Source of the DNA: Gammaproteobacteria bacterium
GTDB lineage: Bacteria > Pseudomonadota > Gammaproteobacteria > Xanthomonadales > SZUA-36
NCBI GenBank assembly: GCA_021772935.1
Contig: JAJFLA010000041.1
Location: forward strand, 31,435 to 95,434
Length of the DNA stretch: 64,000 nt
Direction: 5' to 3'
Positions 48,371 to 57,125 of this stretch are shown here, one piece after another. Position numbers and translations under genes: made by a program. The stretch's first letter is position 1. Every line of letters begins with the position of its first letter. The notes beneath the pieces are model-generated. The model searched no databases and was not told the origin of the DNA. It worked only from the letters and a program-made list of their open reading frames with translations.

Positions 48371-49063
48371 ATGCGGTATCCTGAAGCCATCGTATGGGAT
48401 CTTGATGGCACCCTGATCGATTCGGCACCGGATATGGCAACGGCACTGAACAACATGCTGGATAAACGAGGCTTTGCCGGTCATTCACTCACTGCGGTAC
48501 GTGCGATGATCGGCAACGGTGCGGCAAAACTGGTAGAAAGAGCTTTCAATACACTTGGCGTTCGGCTGGAGGCTACAAACCAGGAAGCACTGGTGGCCTT
48601 GTTTTTACAGGAATACGCAGCTTGTGCGACCCGGCTCACCCGCCCTTACCCGCTCGTTATTGAAGTGCTCGAACAGATTCACGACATGAACATCCCAATG
48701 GGTGTGTGTACCAATAAGCCAGAAGCAATATCCAGACACATTCTGGATGAGTTGGGTTTATCTGGCTATTTCAGCAGCGTTATCGGTGGTGATACCACCA
48801 GCGCCCGCAAACCGGACCCCCTGCCCCTGCTCGCTTGTCTCAAGGAACTCGTAGCAAAGCCACAAACCAGCCTGATGATCGGTGACTCCAGCATCGATGT
48901 GAATGCTGCGCGCGCAGCAGATGTATGCGTTGGCTTGGTTCCATGGGGTTACAGGCACGAACCTGTAGAAAACCTGGGTGCAGACTTCATCATTCATGAT
49001 CTCTCCGCCCTCCCCGCTATGCTGCTTAGACCTCAACAGCGACAGCAGACAACCGCCCACTGA
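48371..49063 (+). CDS. gph: Phosphoglycolate phosphatase (HAD family)
   Basis: 230 residues of HAD type: nucleophile motif VWDLDGTLIDSAPDM near 9-23, ALNNMLDKRGFAGHSL cap, VCTNKPEAISRHIL near 117-130 (motif II), and GDSSIDVNAARAADVCVGLVPWGY near 178-201 (motif IV). The GGDT and KPDPLPLL segment matches Gph. It removes phosphate from 2-phosphoglycolate made in DNA repair; broader sugar-phosphate activity is possible. RBS AAGGAAG. Confidence 0.88.
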   Translation: MRYPEAIVWDLDGTLIDSAPDMATALNNMLDKRGFAGHSLTAVRAMIGNGAAKLVERAFNTLGVRLEATNQEALVALFLQEYAACATRLTRPYPLVIEVLEQIHDMNIPMGVCTNKPEAISRHILDELGLSGYFSSVIGGDTTSARKPDPLPLLACLKELVAKPQTSLMIGDSSIDVNAARAADVCVGLVPWGYRHEPVENLGADFIIHDLSALPAMLLRPQQRQQTTAH

Positions 49064-49080
49064 CACATTCCAAGCAACCG

Positions 49081-49394
49081 ATGAAGAAATATCTATATAT
49101 TATCAGTGTGTTGATCGGCATGGCTGTTTCATCCTGTGCTGCACCCACAGCTGGCAATTATGTATTCTCACAACCGAATGTCGCCCTACCCCTGGATGTG
49201 TCAAGCGGCACTCTGGTTGTCCACGCCAGTCTCGATGGAGGTGAAGGTGTTCCTTTCTACCTCGATAACGGCACCACGGATATTTACATCGTCAGTCTTC
49301 GGGTCGCCGAAAATCTGGGTATGGACGACCGCACATCGATACACAAAGGTCGGGCGGAAGGTGGTGCCATCGATGTGCGTCTGGCTATTTACCA
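49081..49394 (+). pseudogene. Truncated lipoprotein with aspartyl-protease-like start
   Basis: The first about 105 residues look genuine: signal peptide and lipobox GMAVSSC (C19), then a retropepsin-like beta segment with FYLDNGTTDIYIVSLRVAENLG, where the usual DTGAS is changed to DNGTT. From about 49394 on, the frame runs antisense through the cupin gene, so its remaining residues (to 49575) are not meaningful. The break is exactly where the accessory block starts, so the gene seems cut by its insertion. Confidence 0.6.
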
Positions 49395-49931
49395 TCAAGC
49401 ACATTTGTCTACTTCATTTGCATCAATCAGAATTACGACCGCGGAGCATTCCTGGTCACTGCGGTTCATCCAGGAATGCTTTGTGCCCCTCTGCACAATG
49501 CAATCTCCGGCTTTCAGGAGATATTCGCCATCCTCCATGATCATCCAAAGCTCGCCGGTCAAAACCACCATATAGTCTATGCTGTCAGTTTTGTGCATCA
49601 GGCCATGAAGGTTGCGGTCGCTCTCCGTCGGTTGATTTTTGCTGCCTATATCCTGGAAGAATTTCTTTGCCTCTTGTTCGCTCGCCTCGGTTGCTGGCGG
49701 AAAGCGCATATACCGAAATATAGTTCCCCCTGGTGACGGGTCATGGATGAATGGGCGAAGGGAACGATCCTCGTTGCCTGTATTGTCGGCAGGAGTTTCG
49801 TTGGTCACCCAAATGTCGGCACCCGAAATAAAGCCAAAATCAAGGGCGTTTGGTGCGTAGTCATCGAAAACAACCGTCGATTTTCCTTTGGTATTCAATC
49901 CTGTTATGTAGCGCCTGACCCGGTCCGTCAT
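49395..49931 (-). CDS. Cupin-domain protein
   Basis: 178 residues. A single cupin barrel occupies about 75-170, with GLMHKTDSIDYMVVLTGELWMIMEDGEYLLKAGD and QRGTKHSWMNRS holding the two cupin motifs and probable metal histidines. The N-terminal part has NALDFGFISGADIWVTNETPADN, as in cupins clustered with fumarylacetoacetate hydrolases. Coupled to the FAH gene by a 4 bp ATGA overlap; probably a catabolic dioxygenase or isomerase of an aromatic or keto acid, not resolved. Confidence 0.8.
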   Translation of the reverse strand: MTDRVRRYITGLNTKGKSTVVFDDYAPNALDFGFISGADIWVTNETPADNTGNEDRSLRPFIHDPSPGGTIFRYMRFPPATEASEQEAKKFFQDIGSKNQPTESDRNLHGLMHKTDSIDYMVVLTGELWMIMEDGEYLLKAGDCIVQRGTKHSWMNRSDQECSAVVILIDANEVDKCA

Positions 49932-50968
49932 AGTATTTTTTTCACTGTGCTTTGCGTTTGTTTTTTGATAATTCTGTTCCTCAGAGTGCCTATATTTTCG
50001 ATCTCCAGCTCAATGCAATCGCCGTCCTCAAGAAACCGTCCAAGTTCAAGTCCACTACCTAGTGGTACAGTTCCCGAACCCAATATTTCACCAGGATAAA
50101 TGGTCTGTTCCCGGCTGACATAGGCAATAATATCTTCAAATTTAAAATCCATTTGCGCGCTGGAACCCTCTGATCTGACCTCACCGTTGATACGGACGGT
50201 CATTTTCAGATTGTGGGGGTCTGTAAATTCGTCAGCCGTGACGATACAAGGTCCAAGAACAATGCCCGTGTTGAAATCCTTGCTTTTGTTCACGCCGATG
50301 CCTGCTGCCATTTCCCTGACCTGGTAATCACGGGCGCTGACATCGTTGAAAATTGTGTAGCCAAAAATATGTCCGCGGGCCTCGTCAACTAAAATGTCAC
50401 AACCGGTATTGCCGATAATGGCAGCCAACTCCAGTTCGTAATCCATCAGTTTGGCAAAGTCAGGCCAGATAATATCCTGGTCTGGCCCGATAACCGCCAG
50501 ATTATTACATCGGTAATAGACGGGATTCCTGAGCATGAATTCCGGTAGATCATCAGCGGTAAGAAGACTACTGGAATTTTCCAACTGATGGCGCGTTGCC
50601 TCGGGGTCGGGTGATTCCGCAATCATGATTTCAACTAAAGCGGGCATGCTGTTGCGCATATGATCAAAAAAAGCAATGCAATCGCGAATCTGAATGGGTC
50701 GTGGCAAGGGGGCCAGGAGCGTGATAGATGAGACTTCGATCAGAAATTCCTGAACATCGTTTTGCAAGGTGAGGGCCAACACCTCCTGTGCCGTTTCCAG
50801 CGCATCCGTCCCACCCTCAATCAACGCCTGCAGTGATGAAAAATAAGGGAAAGGTTTACCGAACAAATGTATGGCGGCACCATTCAAATCGATAATAACC
50901 TTATCTGTACGGCACAAGGCGCCAAGGCGATTTTGACCGCTCTTGTCAGTGAATGTTGTCAGTCTCAC
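49928..50968 (-). CDS. Fumarylacetoacetate hydrolase-family protein
   Basis: 346 residues from GTG 50968, one base past the receptor stop; an upstream in-frame ATG lies inside the receptor gene. The FAH core is clear: FMLRNPVYYRCNNLAVIGP, then MDYELELAAIIGNTG (metal glutamates), HIFGYTIFNDVSARDYQ, KSKDFNTGIVLGPC and ILGSGTVPLGSGLELGRFLEDGD. Family members cleave or decarboxylate beta-diketo acids in aromatic breakdown. Order TonB receptor-FAH-cupin suggests uptake and breakdown of one substrate. Confidence 0.88.
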   Translation of the reverse strand: MRLTTFTDKSGQNRLGALCRTDKVIIDLNGAAIHLFGKPFPYFSSLQALIEGGTDALETAQEVLALTLQNDVQEFLIEVSSITLLAPLPRPIQIRDCIAFFDHMRNSMPALVEIMIAESPDPEATRHQLENSSSLLTADDLPEFMLRNPVYYRCNNLAVIGPDQDIIWPDFAKLMDYELELAAIIGNTGCDILVDEARGHIFGYTIFNDVSARDYQVREMAAGIGVNKSKDFNTGIVLGPCIVTADEFTDPHNLKMTVRINGEVRSEGSSAQMDFKFEDIIAYVSREQTIYPGEILGSGTVPLGSGLELGRFLEDGDCIELEIENIGTLRNRIIKKQTQSTVKKIL

Positions 50969-50969
50969 G

Positions 50970-53309
50970 TCAGTAACGCAGGGTGCCCAGAATGCCGAAT
51001 TTCGCTGGTTCATTCACGGCGCCGAGTGGAAACGACCCCAATGCGGAGACTTGTGTGATATGACGGGAATCGAAAATGTTGCTGCCAAACAAGGCCAACT
51101 CGTAACGTTGGTCCGCCGTAGTGAAGGTCAGGCGCACATCGACCTCTTCCCAGCCATTGGAGCGGAATGTGGGCTGATCCTGATCGGTTTCGGTGAAGAA
51201 AACACTGGACTGGTGCTGGAGGCTGACCAACAGATTGCTCGTGCCCCAGTTACCCATCCGGAAAGAATAATCCCCAGCCAGATAAAGTTGCCACTCCGGT
51301 GCCCGACTCAAGCGGTTGCCGTCAATATCGACGGTTTCGAGTGGAATGGGTGCACCGATCGGAAACAATAAATCATTCGGAACCGCGCTTAGTTGACCGC
51401 CTTTGAACTCAGTGTCCAGATAGGCAATATTGCCCGTTATTCTTAGCCCCTGGGCAGGCAGAGCAGTCACTTCAAGCTCAAAACCCATGACTTCAGCGGC
51501 GGGGGCATTTTCAACAAAAGCTCCACCGGTGGGCACAGGTCGCCTGACCTGCAGGTTGGTGTAGTCGTAGTAAAAAACAGCAACATTGGTGCGCAGGCGA
51601 TTTTCCATAAAATCAGCTTTGGCGCCAAATTCTACCGCCTCGATACTTTCGGGCATGAAGGCAGGATCAAGACCAAAGGAATTAAATCCACCTGATTTGA
51701 ATCCCTGCGTATAACTGGTATAGAGAAGCACATCTTTTGAGATTTTGTAATCGAGCACAGCACGACCGGAAAAATCATCCCAGCTTTCTTCATCGTTAAA
51801 CGTTGCAGGAGGTACCAATACGGTACCAGGCGGAAGCGTTAGCCCGCCAATTCCCGGAATAAAGGGCGGGACAGTCCCACCGTTCAGAACGAAGACATCT
51901 TGATTATTTTCAAACTTTTTGTTTTCGTCGCTGTAACGACCACCGACACGGATCGTCAGTTGGTCAGTGACCTGAAACGCAACATCGGCAAAGACAGCGA
52001 CCGCGTCCAGATCCTGGAAGGCATTGAATATGGCGTTGGTGCCCAAGCCGAAGAAGCCATTGAAATTATTTATCGACAGTGGGCTCATTTCGTTGTCTTC
52101 ATGGAGATAATAGGCACCAGCGACCCACTCAGTACGGCGCTCATTATTCGAACGAATACGGATTTCCTGGCTAAATTGCTTGTTGTCAAGACGGCCATTG
52201 TTGTTAAAGTTGGAAAATCCACTGCCATCCGAATCCTGGGCACCATTCAGTTCCCAGCTCCTGTACCCGCTCAGCAAATCAACAACGACATTGCCCAGAT
52301 CCCAATTTATCGCCAAAGTCGAACCCAGGGTCTCGGAATTGGCGAACTGGGGGTCGTTAATGGCAAAATTATTGCTATCAAGCATTTGATCAAGGTCATC
52401 TCTTAAGATGAAAGGCGAAGAGGCCAACGGATTGCTGATATCAGCAATCTGGAAGGTGAGTGGTTTCGCCCTGCGCTCCTGATACTCATTTATCAGGTCG
52501 ATGGTAAGCGTATCACTGACCAGAAACCGCAGTCTCAGTCTGGCGGTGAAGTCCTCGGAGCCACCCAGATCGCTCCCGTTCACCAGATTGTCGCCGAAAC
52601 CAGACCGGTCAGAATAGGATACGGCAGCACGGGCCAGTATTCTGTCTTTTACCAGTGCCCCGGAAAGAACTCCGGATGCACGCCATTCGTCCAGACTGGT
52701 CCAGCCTGCGCTAATGTTACCTTCCAACTCTTCTGTAGGGGTGGCCGTGTTGATCAACAATGCGCCAGCAGTGGAATTTCGTCCAAAGAGAGTGCCTTGC
52801 GGTCCTCGTATTACCTCAACCGAGGATATATCTACCAGATCCGCAGTGGAAAAACTAAGTCTGCCTATGTAAATACCGTCCACATAAACGGCAACAGGCT
52901 CGTCCGCGAAAATATTCGCGCCACCGTTAGAACCACCGATACCACGGATGCTGAGAGGGGCTTGAGAATATGCCACCGAATTCGTTGTCACAAAACCGGG
53001 AACCAAGCCGTTCAGGTCTTCCAGCGTGCGTATGTCTTTTTCAATCAGGAATTCAGTGGTCAGTGCAGTGATTGCGATTGGAACTTCCTGACTGCTCTCC
53101 TGACGACGCTGGGCCGTCACTACAATTTCTTCAAGTGTTGTCTGGTAATTATCAGACTGGGCAGATGCGGTCGATATACCTCCCATGCCGATCAAGCCAA
53201 CTGTGGCTATAACAAAGGCGGTAAGGTGTCTACACTTCCGTACCATAATAGAGCCGCTAGTACGTTTGGTAAAACTCTTGTGAGTAGACGGAAATGAGGT
53301 GGTGGACAT
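50970..53309 (-). CDS. TonB-dependent outer-membrane receptor of catabolic block
   Basis: 779 residues with AGGAG 6-7 nt before the ATG at 53309. A long leader has the signal core LTAFVIATVGLIGMGGISTASAQ (near 29-51), then TonB box LEEIVVTAQRR near 59, plug with PLSIRGIGGSNGGANIFADEPVAVYVDGIYIGR near 122-154 and VEVIRGPQGTLFGRNSTAGALL near 170-190, and a barrel ending in LRY. The plug is of the type common in sphingomonad-like uptake of organic compounds. It shares an 18 bp upstream box with the TetR/OsmC gap. Confidence 0.92.
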   Translation of the reverse strand: MSTTSFPSTHKSFTKRTSGSIMVRKCRHLTAFVIATVGLIGMGGISTASAQSDNYQTTLEEIVVTAQRRQESSQEVPIAITALTTEFLIEKDIRTLEDLNGLVPGFVTTNSVAYSQAPLSIRGIGGSNGGANIFADEPVAVYVDGIYIGRLSFSTADLVDISSVEVIRGPQGTLFGRNSTAGALLINTATPTEELEGNISAGWTSLDEWRASGVLSGALVKDRILARAAVSYSDRSGFGDNLVNGSDLGGSEDFTARLRLRFLVSDTLTIDLINEYQERRAKPLTFQIADISNPLASSPFILRDDLDQMLDSNNFAINDPQFANSETLGSTLAINWDLGNVVVDLLSGYRSWELNGAQDSDGSGFSNFNNNGRLDNKQFSQEIRIRSNNERRTEWVAGAYYLHEDNEMSPLSINNFNGFFGLGTNAIFNAFQDLDAVAVFADVAFQVTDQLTIRVGGRYSDENKKFENNQDVFVLNGGTVPPFIPGIGGLTLPPGTVLVPPATFNDEESWDDFSGRAVLDYKISKDVLLYTSYTQGFKSGGFNSFGLDPAFMPESIEAVEFGAKADFMENRLRTNVAVFYYDYTNLQVRRPVPTGGAFVENAPAAEVMGFELEVTALPAQGLRITGNIAYLDTEFKGGQLSAVPNDLLFPIGAPIPLETVDIDGNRLSRAPEWQLYLAGDYSFRMGNWGTSNLLVSLQHQSSVFFTETDQDQPTFRSNGWEEVDVRLTFTTADQRYELALFGSNIFDSRHITQVSALGSFPLGAVNEPAKFGILGTLRY

Positions 53310-53393
53310 CGCCAGACTCCTGTTCTTTGACCAACAATATTTTGTTAGAATTAAATTTATCTCATTTGCTTGTCACTTGTAAAGTTTTATTTG

Positions 53394-53411
53394 GTCAAAT
53401 GACAAATTAAT
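53394..53411. promoter_or_regulatory. Conserved box upstream of the TonB receptor (probable TetR operator)
   Basis: GTCAAATGACAAATTAAT, 85 bp upstream of the receptor ATG. It recurs with one mismatch at 54234 between tetR and osmC. The first ten bases (GTCA-AA-TGAC) are an inverted repeat. A further AGTCAAATA lies near 53435. Confidence 0.6.
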
Positions 53412-53496
53412 TATTCTTACAAATCACAAAATATAGTCAAATATCCTGACACTCAGGACGAACCGAAACACTGGATGGTACTTAAGTACTGATGGA

Positions 53497-54144
53497 TTAA
53501 GACTTGACAGATGAGCAGGCAGCTCGAATTCCAGCCACGCAAAAAGCTATGGTCAGGTCGCGGATGTGGGTGTTCTTGCCAGAGCTTCTATTTTTCATTA
53601 CTGATTCAAAACGCCCTGAATCGGACAAAGTAGTGATCATGCTGGAAATCATCAGTTGGTAGGCAAAATACACATCACTTTGGCTGGCCTCCGGCTGAGC
53701 CCGGTGCAGTAAAAGCACTATTCTGTGAGCTGTCGGATCAAAATATCGGCTGGTCAGTTCCTTCCATTCCTCAAGAGCTGTCATCTGGGCAATGAGTTTG
53801 ACATAATTACGCCAGCCTTCGGTACCACTCTGCCGCAGTTCAAATACAGGCTCCAGAAAACACGCTACGACTGTCTCCAGGGAAGGATTTCCGGGGGCGG
53901 CATCCCACTCTACAGAGTCCAGTCGTTCGGCACGCTTTTTGGCGAGCACATTTGCACGTCGGGCGATAGTGGCTTCGAACAGCTCGACCTTTTTGCCAAA
54001 ATGATATTGTACAAGGGCAAGTTTGACCCCGGCCTTCTTTGCAATCGCGCGTAAAGATGTTCCGTGATAACCCATGTTTGCAAACTGGGCTTCTGCAGCA
54101 TCAAGAATTACCATCTTGGTTGAAGGTTGTTTACTGGCGACCAT
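53497..54144 (-). CDS. TetR/AcrR-family regulator
   Basis: 215 residues. The N-terminal HTH (ILDAAEAQFANMGYHGTSLRAIAKKAGVKLALVQYHFGKKVELF, about 13-56) is typical TetR; the C-terminal ligand domain has a long helix with FELRQSGTEGWRNYVKLIAQM. It lies between the receptor and osmC, and both of those have the same upstream box, so it probably represses the block until a substrate or product binds. No strong ribosome-binding site is seen. Confidence 0.9.
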   Translation of the reverse strand: MVASKQPSTKMVILDAAEAQFANMGYHGTSLRAIAKKAGVKLALVQYHFGKKVELFEATIARRANVLAKKRAERLDSVEWDAAPGNPSLETVVACFLEPVFELRQSGTEGWRNYVKLIAQMTALEEWKELTSRYFDPTAHRIVLLLHRAQPEASQSDVYFAYQLMISSMITTLSDSGRFESVMKNRSSGKNTHIRDLTIAFCVAGIRAACSSVKS

Positions 54145-54233
54145 AAATTTTTACTCGAACAAGTTACTTTCAGGGAATAAATTTCTACTTTACATATGTT
54201 TAATAATAATATACAAAAGACCAAATTACACTA

Positions 54234-54251
54234 GTCAAATAACAAATTAAT
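54234..54251. promoter_or_regulatory. Second copy of the probable TetR box
   Basis: GTCAAATAACAAATTAAT matches the box at 53394 in 17 of 18 bases and in the same orientation. It lies between the divergent tetR and osmC-like starts, and a partial TAGTCAAAGG follows at 54250. This is the expected place for autoregulation. Confidence 0.6.
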
Positions 54252-54292
54252 AGTCAAAGGATATCAGATGCTATCAATAATCAGGAGATAAT

Positions 54293-54793
54293 ATGTCAAG
54301 CACGAAAACCGCCAAGATCCATGATGTTGTGTTCAGTTGCCGGGGTACGGCAGTGGGAAAAATGCGTAATGACCTTACCGTAAAAATGGTGAAGCCGTGG
54401 CCAGAAACCCACGTAATGGCCACCGACGAGGGCAAATATTTGGGTGGTGAGGGAACGGCACCACCACCGCTTGCTCTTTTCGTTGCCAGTCTGGTCGGAT
54501 GCATCATGACCCAGATCAGATCCAGTGCAAAACGCTGGACTTTTACTCTGAAAGATCTGACGGTAGAGGCTATTGTAAAATGGGAAGCACACCAATCAGA
54601 AAATGATTCTTATGAGGCTATGCCAAAGGGATTTCGCCTCGATATTGATATTGATAGCGATGCGCCTTTTGAGGATGTAGAGAAGCTTTTGGAGGTGGCT
54701 CGAAAATCATGCTTTATCGAACAAACGCTCGGCTGTACAAACACCATCCAGCATCGTTTGCGAAATGATGCTGGGGAATGGGTAATTAAATAG
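54293..54793 (+). CDS. OsmC-family protein
   Basis: 166 residues with a CAGGAGAT ribosome-binding site. The OsmC/Ohr fold is shown by GEGTAPPPLALFVASLVGC near 49-67 (first redox Cys) and KSCFIEQTLGCTNT near 140-153 (second Cys). Such proteins reduce organic hydroperoxides, but this YhfA-like branch with APPPLALF is often linked to catabolic genes with no known substrate. Divergent from tetR, so likely co-regulated with the receptor operon. Confidence 0.85.
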   Translation: MSSTKTAKIHDVVFSCRGTAVGKMRNDLTVKMVKPWPETHVMATDEGKYLGGEGTAPPPLALFVASLVGCIMTQIRSSAKRWTFTLKDLTVEAIVKWEAHQSENDSYEAMPKGFRLDIDIDSDAPFEDVEKLLEVARKSCFIEQTLGCTNTIQHRLRNDAGEWVIK

Positions 54794-54924
54794 GGCATGT
54801 GAGCATAGAAGATATAGTCGCCCCCGTCCTTGGCTGAACCGAGAGCTAACCTCAATGATGAATTTTGGCAGTATTATTCTGGACACCCCTTACTTCCCAT
54901 ACAGAGCTCACCTCAGATGAGTTA

Positions 54925-54956
54925 TTGAAGACATGCAGGAACCAAACCGTTAGAAT
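54925..54956 (+). promoter_or_regulatory. Possible ssrA promoter
   Basis: TTGAAG at 54925-54930 and TAGAAT at 54951-54956 precede ssrA by about 20 bp, but the spacing is 20 bp, longer than usual. The rest of the 54794-54977 gap shows no other signal. Confidence 0.35.
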
Positions 54957-54977
54957 AGCGTCCGATAGATTTACCCA

Positions 54978-55338
54978 GGGGGCGACCTGGCTTCGACGTG
55001 GGTCGTGAAACTCTAGGTGCATGCCGAGCTGCTGATAACTCGTTAAACTGATTGCAAACTTTTAGTTGCCAACGACGACAACTACGCACTAGCAGCTTAA
55101 AAACCTAGCTTAGTGCCTTCCGCCCGAAGCGTGCCCGTACGCGTCGGAGCCCGGGAGTCACCCTAAACGGGACCGCGATGAAGCACGCCTGGTGTGGATT
55201 CGTTAAAACCTATCCAGGCTCGTTGCTGGTTTTCCCTGCCGACCGGGTAGCCTTCAATTAAAACAATAGGCGGATAAGCATGTAGAGCCGAAAGCGAATC
55301 ATTTGCGGACGCGGGTTCGATTCCCGCCGCCTCCACCA
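54978..55338 (+). ncRNA. ssrA: Transfer-messenger RNA (tmRNA)
   Basis: Rescues stalled ribosomes with SmpB. 361 nt from GGGGGCGACC to an encoded CCA. The 5' GGGGGCG pairs with 3' CGCCTCC to form the acceptor stem, and GGTTCGATTCC near the 3' end is the T-loop. The tag reading frame begins with resume codon GCC at 55068 after TTTTAGTT and reads ANDDNYALAA with stop TAA at 55098-55100, one residue different from the E. coli ANDENYALAA. GC-rich pseudoknots follow. Confidence 0.97.
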
Positions 55339-55346
55339 ATTCAAAG

Positions 55347-55406
55347 ACCGCTCCAGACCACTGTAGACCCTTTAAAACCAGTGGCTTAGAGCGGTTTTCG
55401 TTTTTT
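55347..55406 (+). terminator. Intrinsic terminator of ssrA
   Basis: ACCGCTC at 55347-55353 pairs with GAGCGGT at 55389-55395, with inner CCACTG/CAGTGG, followed by TTTTCGTTTTTT. It starts 8 nt after the tmRNA CCA. Confidence 0.85.
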
Positions 55407-55504
55407 CAGAATTCACTTCGATTTGTCTCAAATGGTCTGTTTTGGTCTCCAAAATGGCACAGATTCGTCACATGTGTTTTCGAGGGTTGTCAATCGTGAC
55501 TGTC

Positions 55505-56587
55505 ATGATCGATTGGATCACGGCAAAGGTGTCACTTCGGCACTCAGAACAGATTCATGATGGTCGCAAAATCGAAGTCACACCCGACGGGGATATCAAA
55601 TACGACACGCCCATGTATAAACCAATAGAAGGGACATACTCTCAAAACTTGTCAATAAAAACGATTGAAGTTGATCATCAGGGCAATGGCAAACTTTTAT
55701 CGATTAGCGGGAATCCTACCAAGTGGTTCCAGGGGCATAACATTTTTGGAACAGATGATGTGTGCGGTCTGGTTTATGAAACCATGCTTCGCCTTTGTAC
55801 CATCCTTGAAATCCCGCCTTCGCCCGAAGATGTAAGAGCATGGCAACAAGGCGATTACTCATTATCACGAATTGATATCAATGCAATGTACTCTCTAGGG
55901 TGTAGAAAGGATGTCAACGCTTGGCTAAACGCCGCATACAAAACAGCCAGGACACGTATGGGCGTTGGTGTCCTCACAGGCGGCACAGTTTATTGGGGAA
56001 AGCACAGTAGCCGGTGGGCAATCAAAGCGTATTCAAAGGGCGAAGAGATCAACAAAAAGGGACACAAGCTTCCACCTGAATTGTCACTAACAAGTCTTGC
56101 AAATTATGCAGATGATAAACTCAGGTTAGAAATAACCCTCAGACAGAAAGAGCTGAAGAAATACGGTTTAGAAAAAGGGTCAACCTGGAATAATTTTGAA
56201 GTTGAAGACCTTTATGAAAAGTACAGAGACAAGCTGCAAATGAGCGACCAAATATTGACAAGCAATAGCATTGTTGATTTACCCAGTTGTATTCGCGGCA
56301 CCTATCAGCTTTGGTCAGACGGGCATGACTGTAGGCAAATTTTGTCGGATAGAACTTTTTATAGACATCGAAATGAACTGCGTAAACATCGCATAGATAT
56401 TTCTATTCCCAAAAGTGATGTCACCAAGAACGTTGTCCCTCTTATCCGCGTTCTTGAGGCTGTTCCTGTTGGTGTACCGGATTGGGCAGAGGGAACTAAA
56501 CTTTATTTTGAACCTAGAAAACACTTTGAGTTAAGAGAAGTTGCTGCAACGAACAATCCGAAATCTGTACTCAAAAAAGCAAGATAG
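55505..56587 (+). CDS. Filamentous-phage-type replication protein (gene II/X, Phage_CRI family)
   Basis: 360 residues from the ATG at 55505; the frame is open 63 bp further up to a TTG, but MIDWITAKV is the usual family start. Family features are LSISGNPTKWFQGHNIFG near 85, LSRIDINAMYSLG near 137, GTVYWGKHSSRWAIKAYSKGEEI near 178-200 (catalytic tyrosine region), and LRLEITLRQKEL near 228. These Rep proteins nick double-stranded phage DNA to start rolling-circle replication. No coat, zot or other phage genes are nearby, so it is a satellite or relic inserted next to ssrA. Start lacks a clear ribosome-binding site. Confidence 0.75.
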   Translation: MIDWITAKVSLRHSEQIHDGRKIEVTPDGDIKYDTPMYKPIEGTYSQNLSIKTIEVDHQGNGKLLSISGNPTKWFQGHNIFGTDDVCGLVYETMLRLCTILEIPPSPEDVRAWQQGDYSLSRIDINAMYSLGCRKDVNAWLNAAYKTARTRMGVGVLTGGTVYWGKHSSRWAIKAYSKGEEINKKGHKLPPELSLTSLANYADDKLRLEITLRQKELKKYGLEKGSTWNNFEVEDLYEKYRDKLQMSDQILTSNSIVDLPSCIRGTYQLWSDGHDCRQILSDRTFYRHRNELRKHRIDISIPKSDVTKNVVPLIRVLEAVPVGVPDWAEGTKLYFEPRKHFELREVAATNNPKSVLKKAR

Positions 56588-56954
56588 ATCAGCTTATTTC
56601 ATGTGCGCAGGCGCAGGCGAAGGCAATGTCTCACCATGCCGCGCGCGCTGCGCTTGAATGCTGAACGAGTTTAGTTTGATATGCGAATTGGGACTCGCAT
56701 TTCTAAACAAGACTCTACCATTACCATTCCCTCAATCACCCATGATCAACGATCTACATTCCTAAGCGCCGTTAGTACAGGTCTCTGCCACCCTGGTTGT
56801 AAAGGCTGTCCGTATGCACATTAACAGGACCAATTCCACATTTGCTTTTGTGCCTCTATTGATCTAGGTTACGGATCAAAAGGGAGAACCAAAAAAATGA
56901 AAGCTACAAAGCACCCATTTGGCGCGTTACATCACTGTTTTCCAGTAAATTGTA
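56588..56954. other. Gene-poor interval between the phage-type rep gene and the cassette array
   Basis: No convincing gene. One very short frame with a good ribosome-binding site (AAAAGGGAG, ATG at 56897, 20 codons, stop at 56957-56959) could encode a peptide, but nothing supports it further. There are two short inverted repeats around 56640-56700 (GCGCGCGC stretch; ATGCGAATT-GGG-ACTCGCAT). No integron integrase is present here on either strand. Confidence 0.4.
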
Positions 56955-56961
56955 GTTAGGC
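56955..56961 (+). other. Integron recombination core site at the left edge of the cassette array
   Basis: GTTAGGC, with crossover after the G. It is the exact complement of the GCCTAAC that opens the attC at 57730, as expected if cassette 1 begins at 56956. It may belong to an attI or to a lost preceding cassette. Confidence 0.65.
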
Positions 56962-57125
56962 ATGCAAATTGACTTCCCGCAGGGTTCGACCGCTACTTAC
57001 CCAAAACAGACTCCAAGATACCAAATTTAGGGCCAATTGTGTGGATAGATTTAGTTGATTATGCCCAGTTTTCATGTTCGAAACTTTCTACTGAGAACGT
57101 AGGTAGTCACTATAGGGAGTAATTC

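Noticed and set aside
49395..49575. 3' part of the lipoprotein reading frame
   Set aside because: It is exactly antisense to the well-supported cupin gene and has no protein-family features.
54852..54920. Short open frame before ssrA that could be the lost end of the truncated lipoprotein
   Set aside because: About 20 codons only, without a match I can defend; too little to call a remnant.
54978..55338. Additional tRNA genes
   Set aside because: Apart from the tRNA-like part of ssrA I found no cloverleaf with a T-loop GGTTCRA and acceptor pairing in the window.
56897..56959. 20-codon frame with a good ribosome-binding site before the cassette array
   Set aside because: Too short and unsupported by any family or context to list as a gene; mentioned only in the interval entry.
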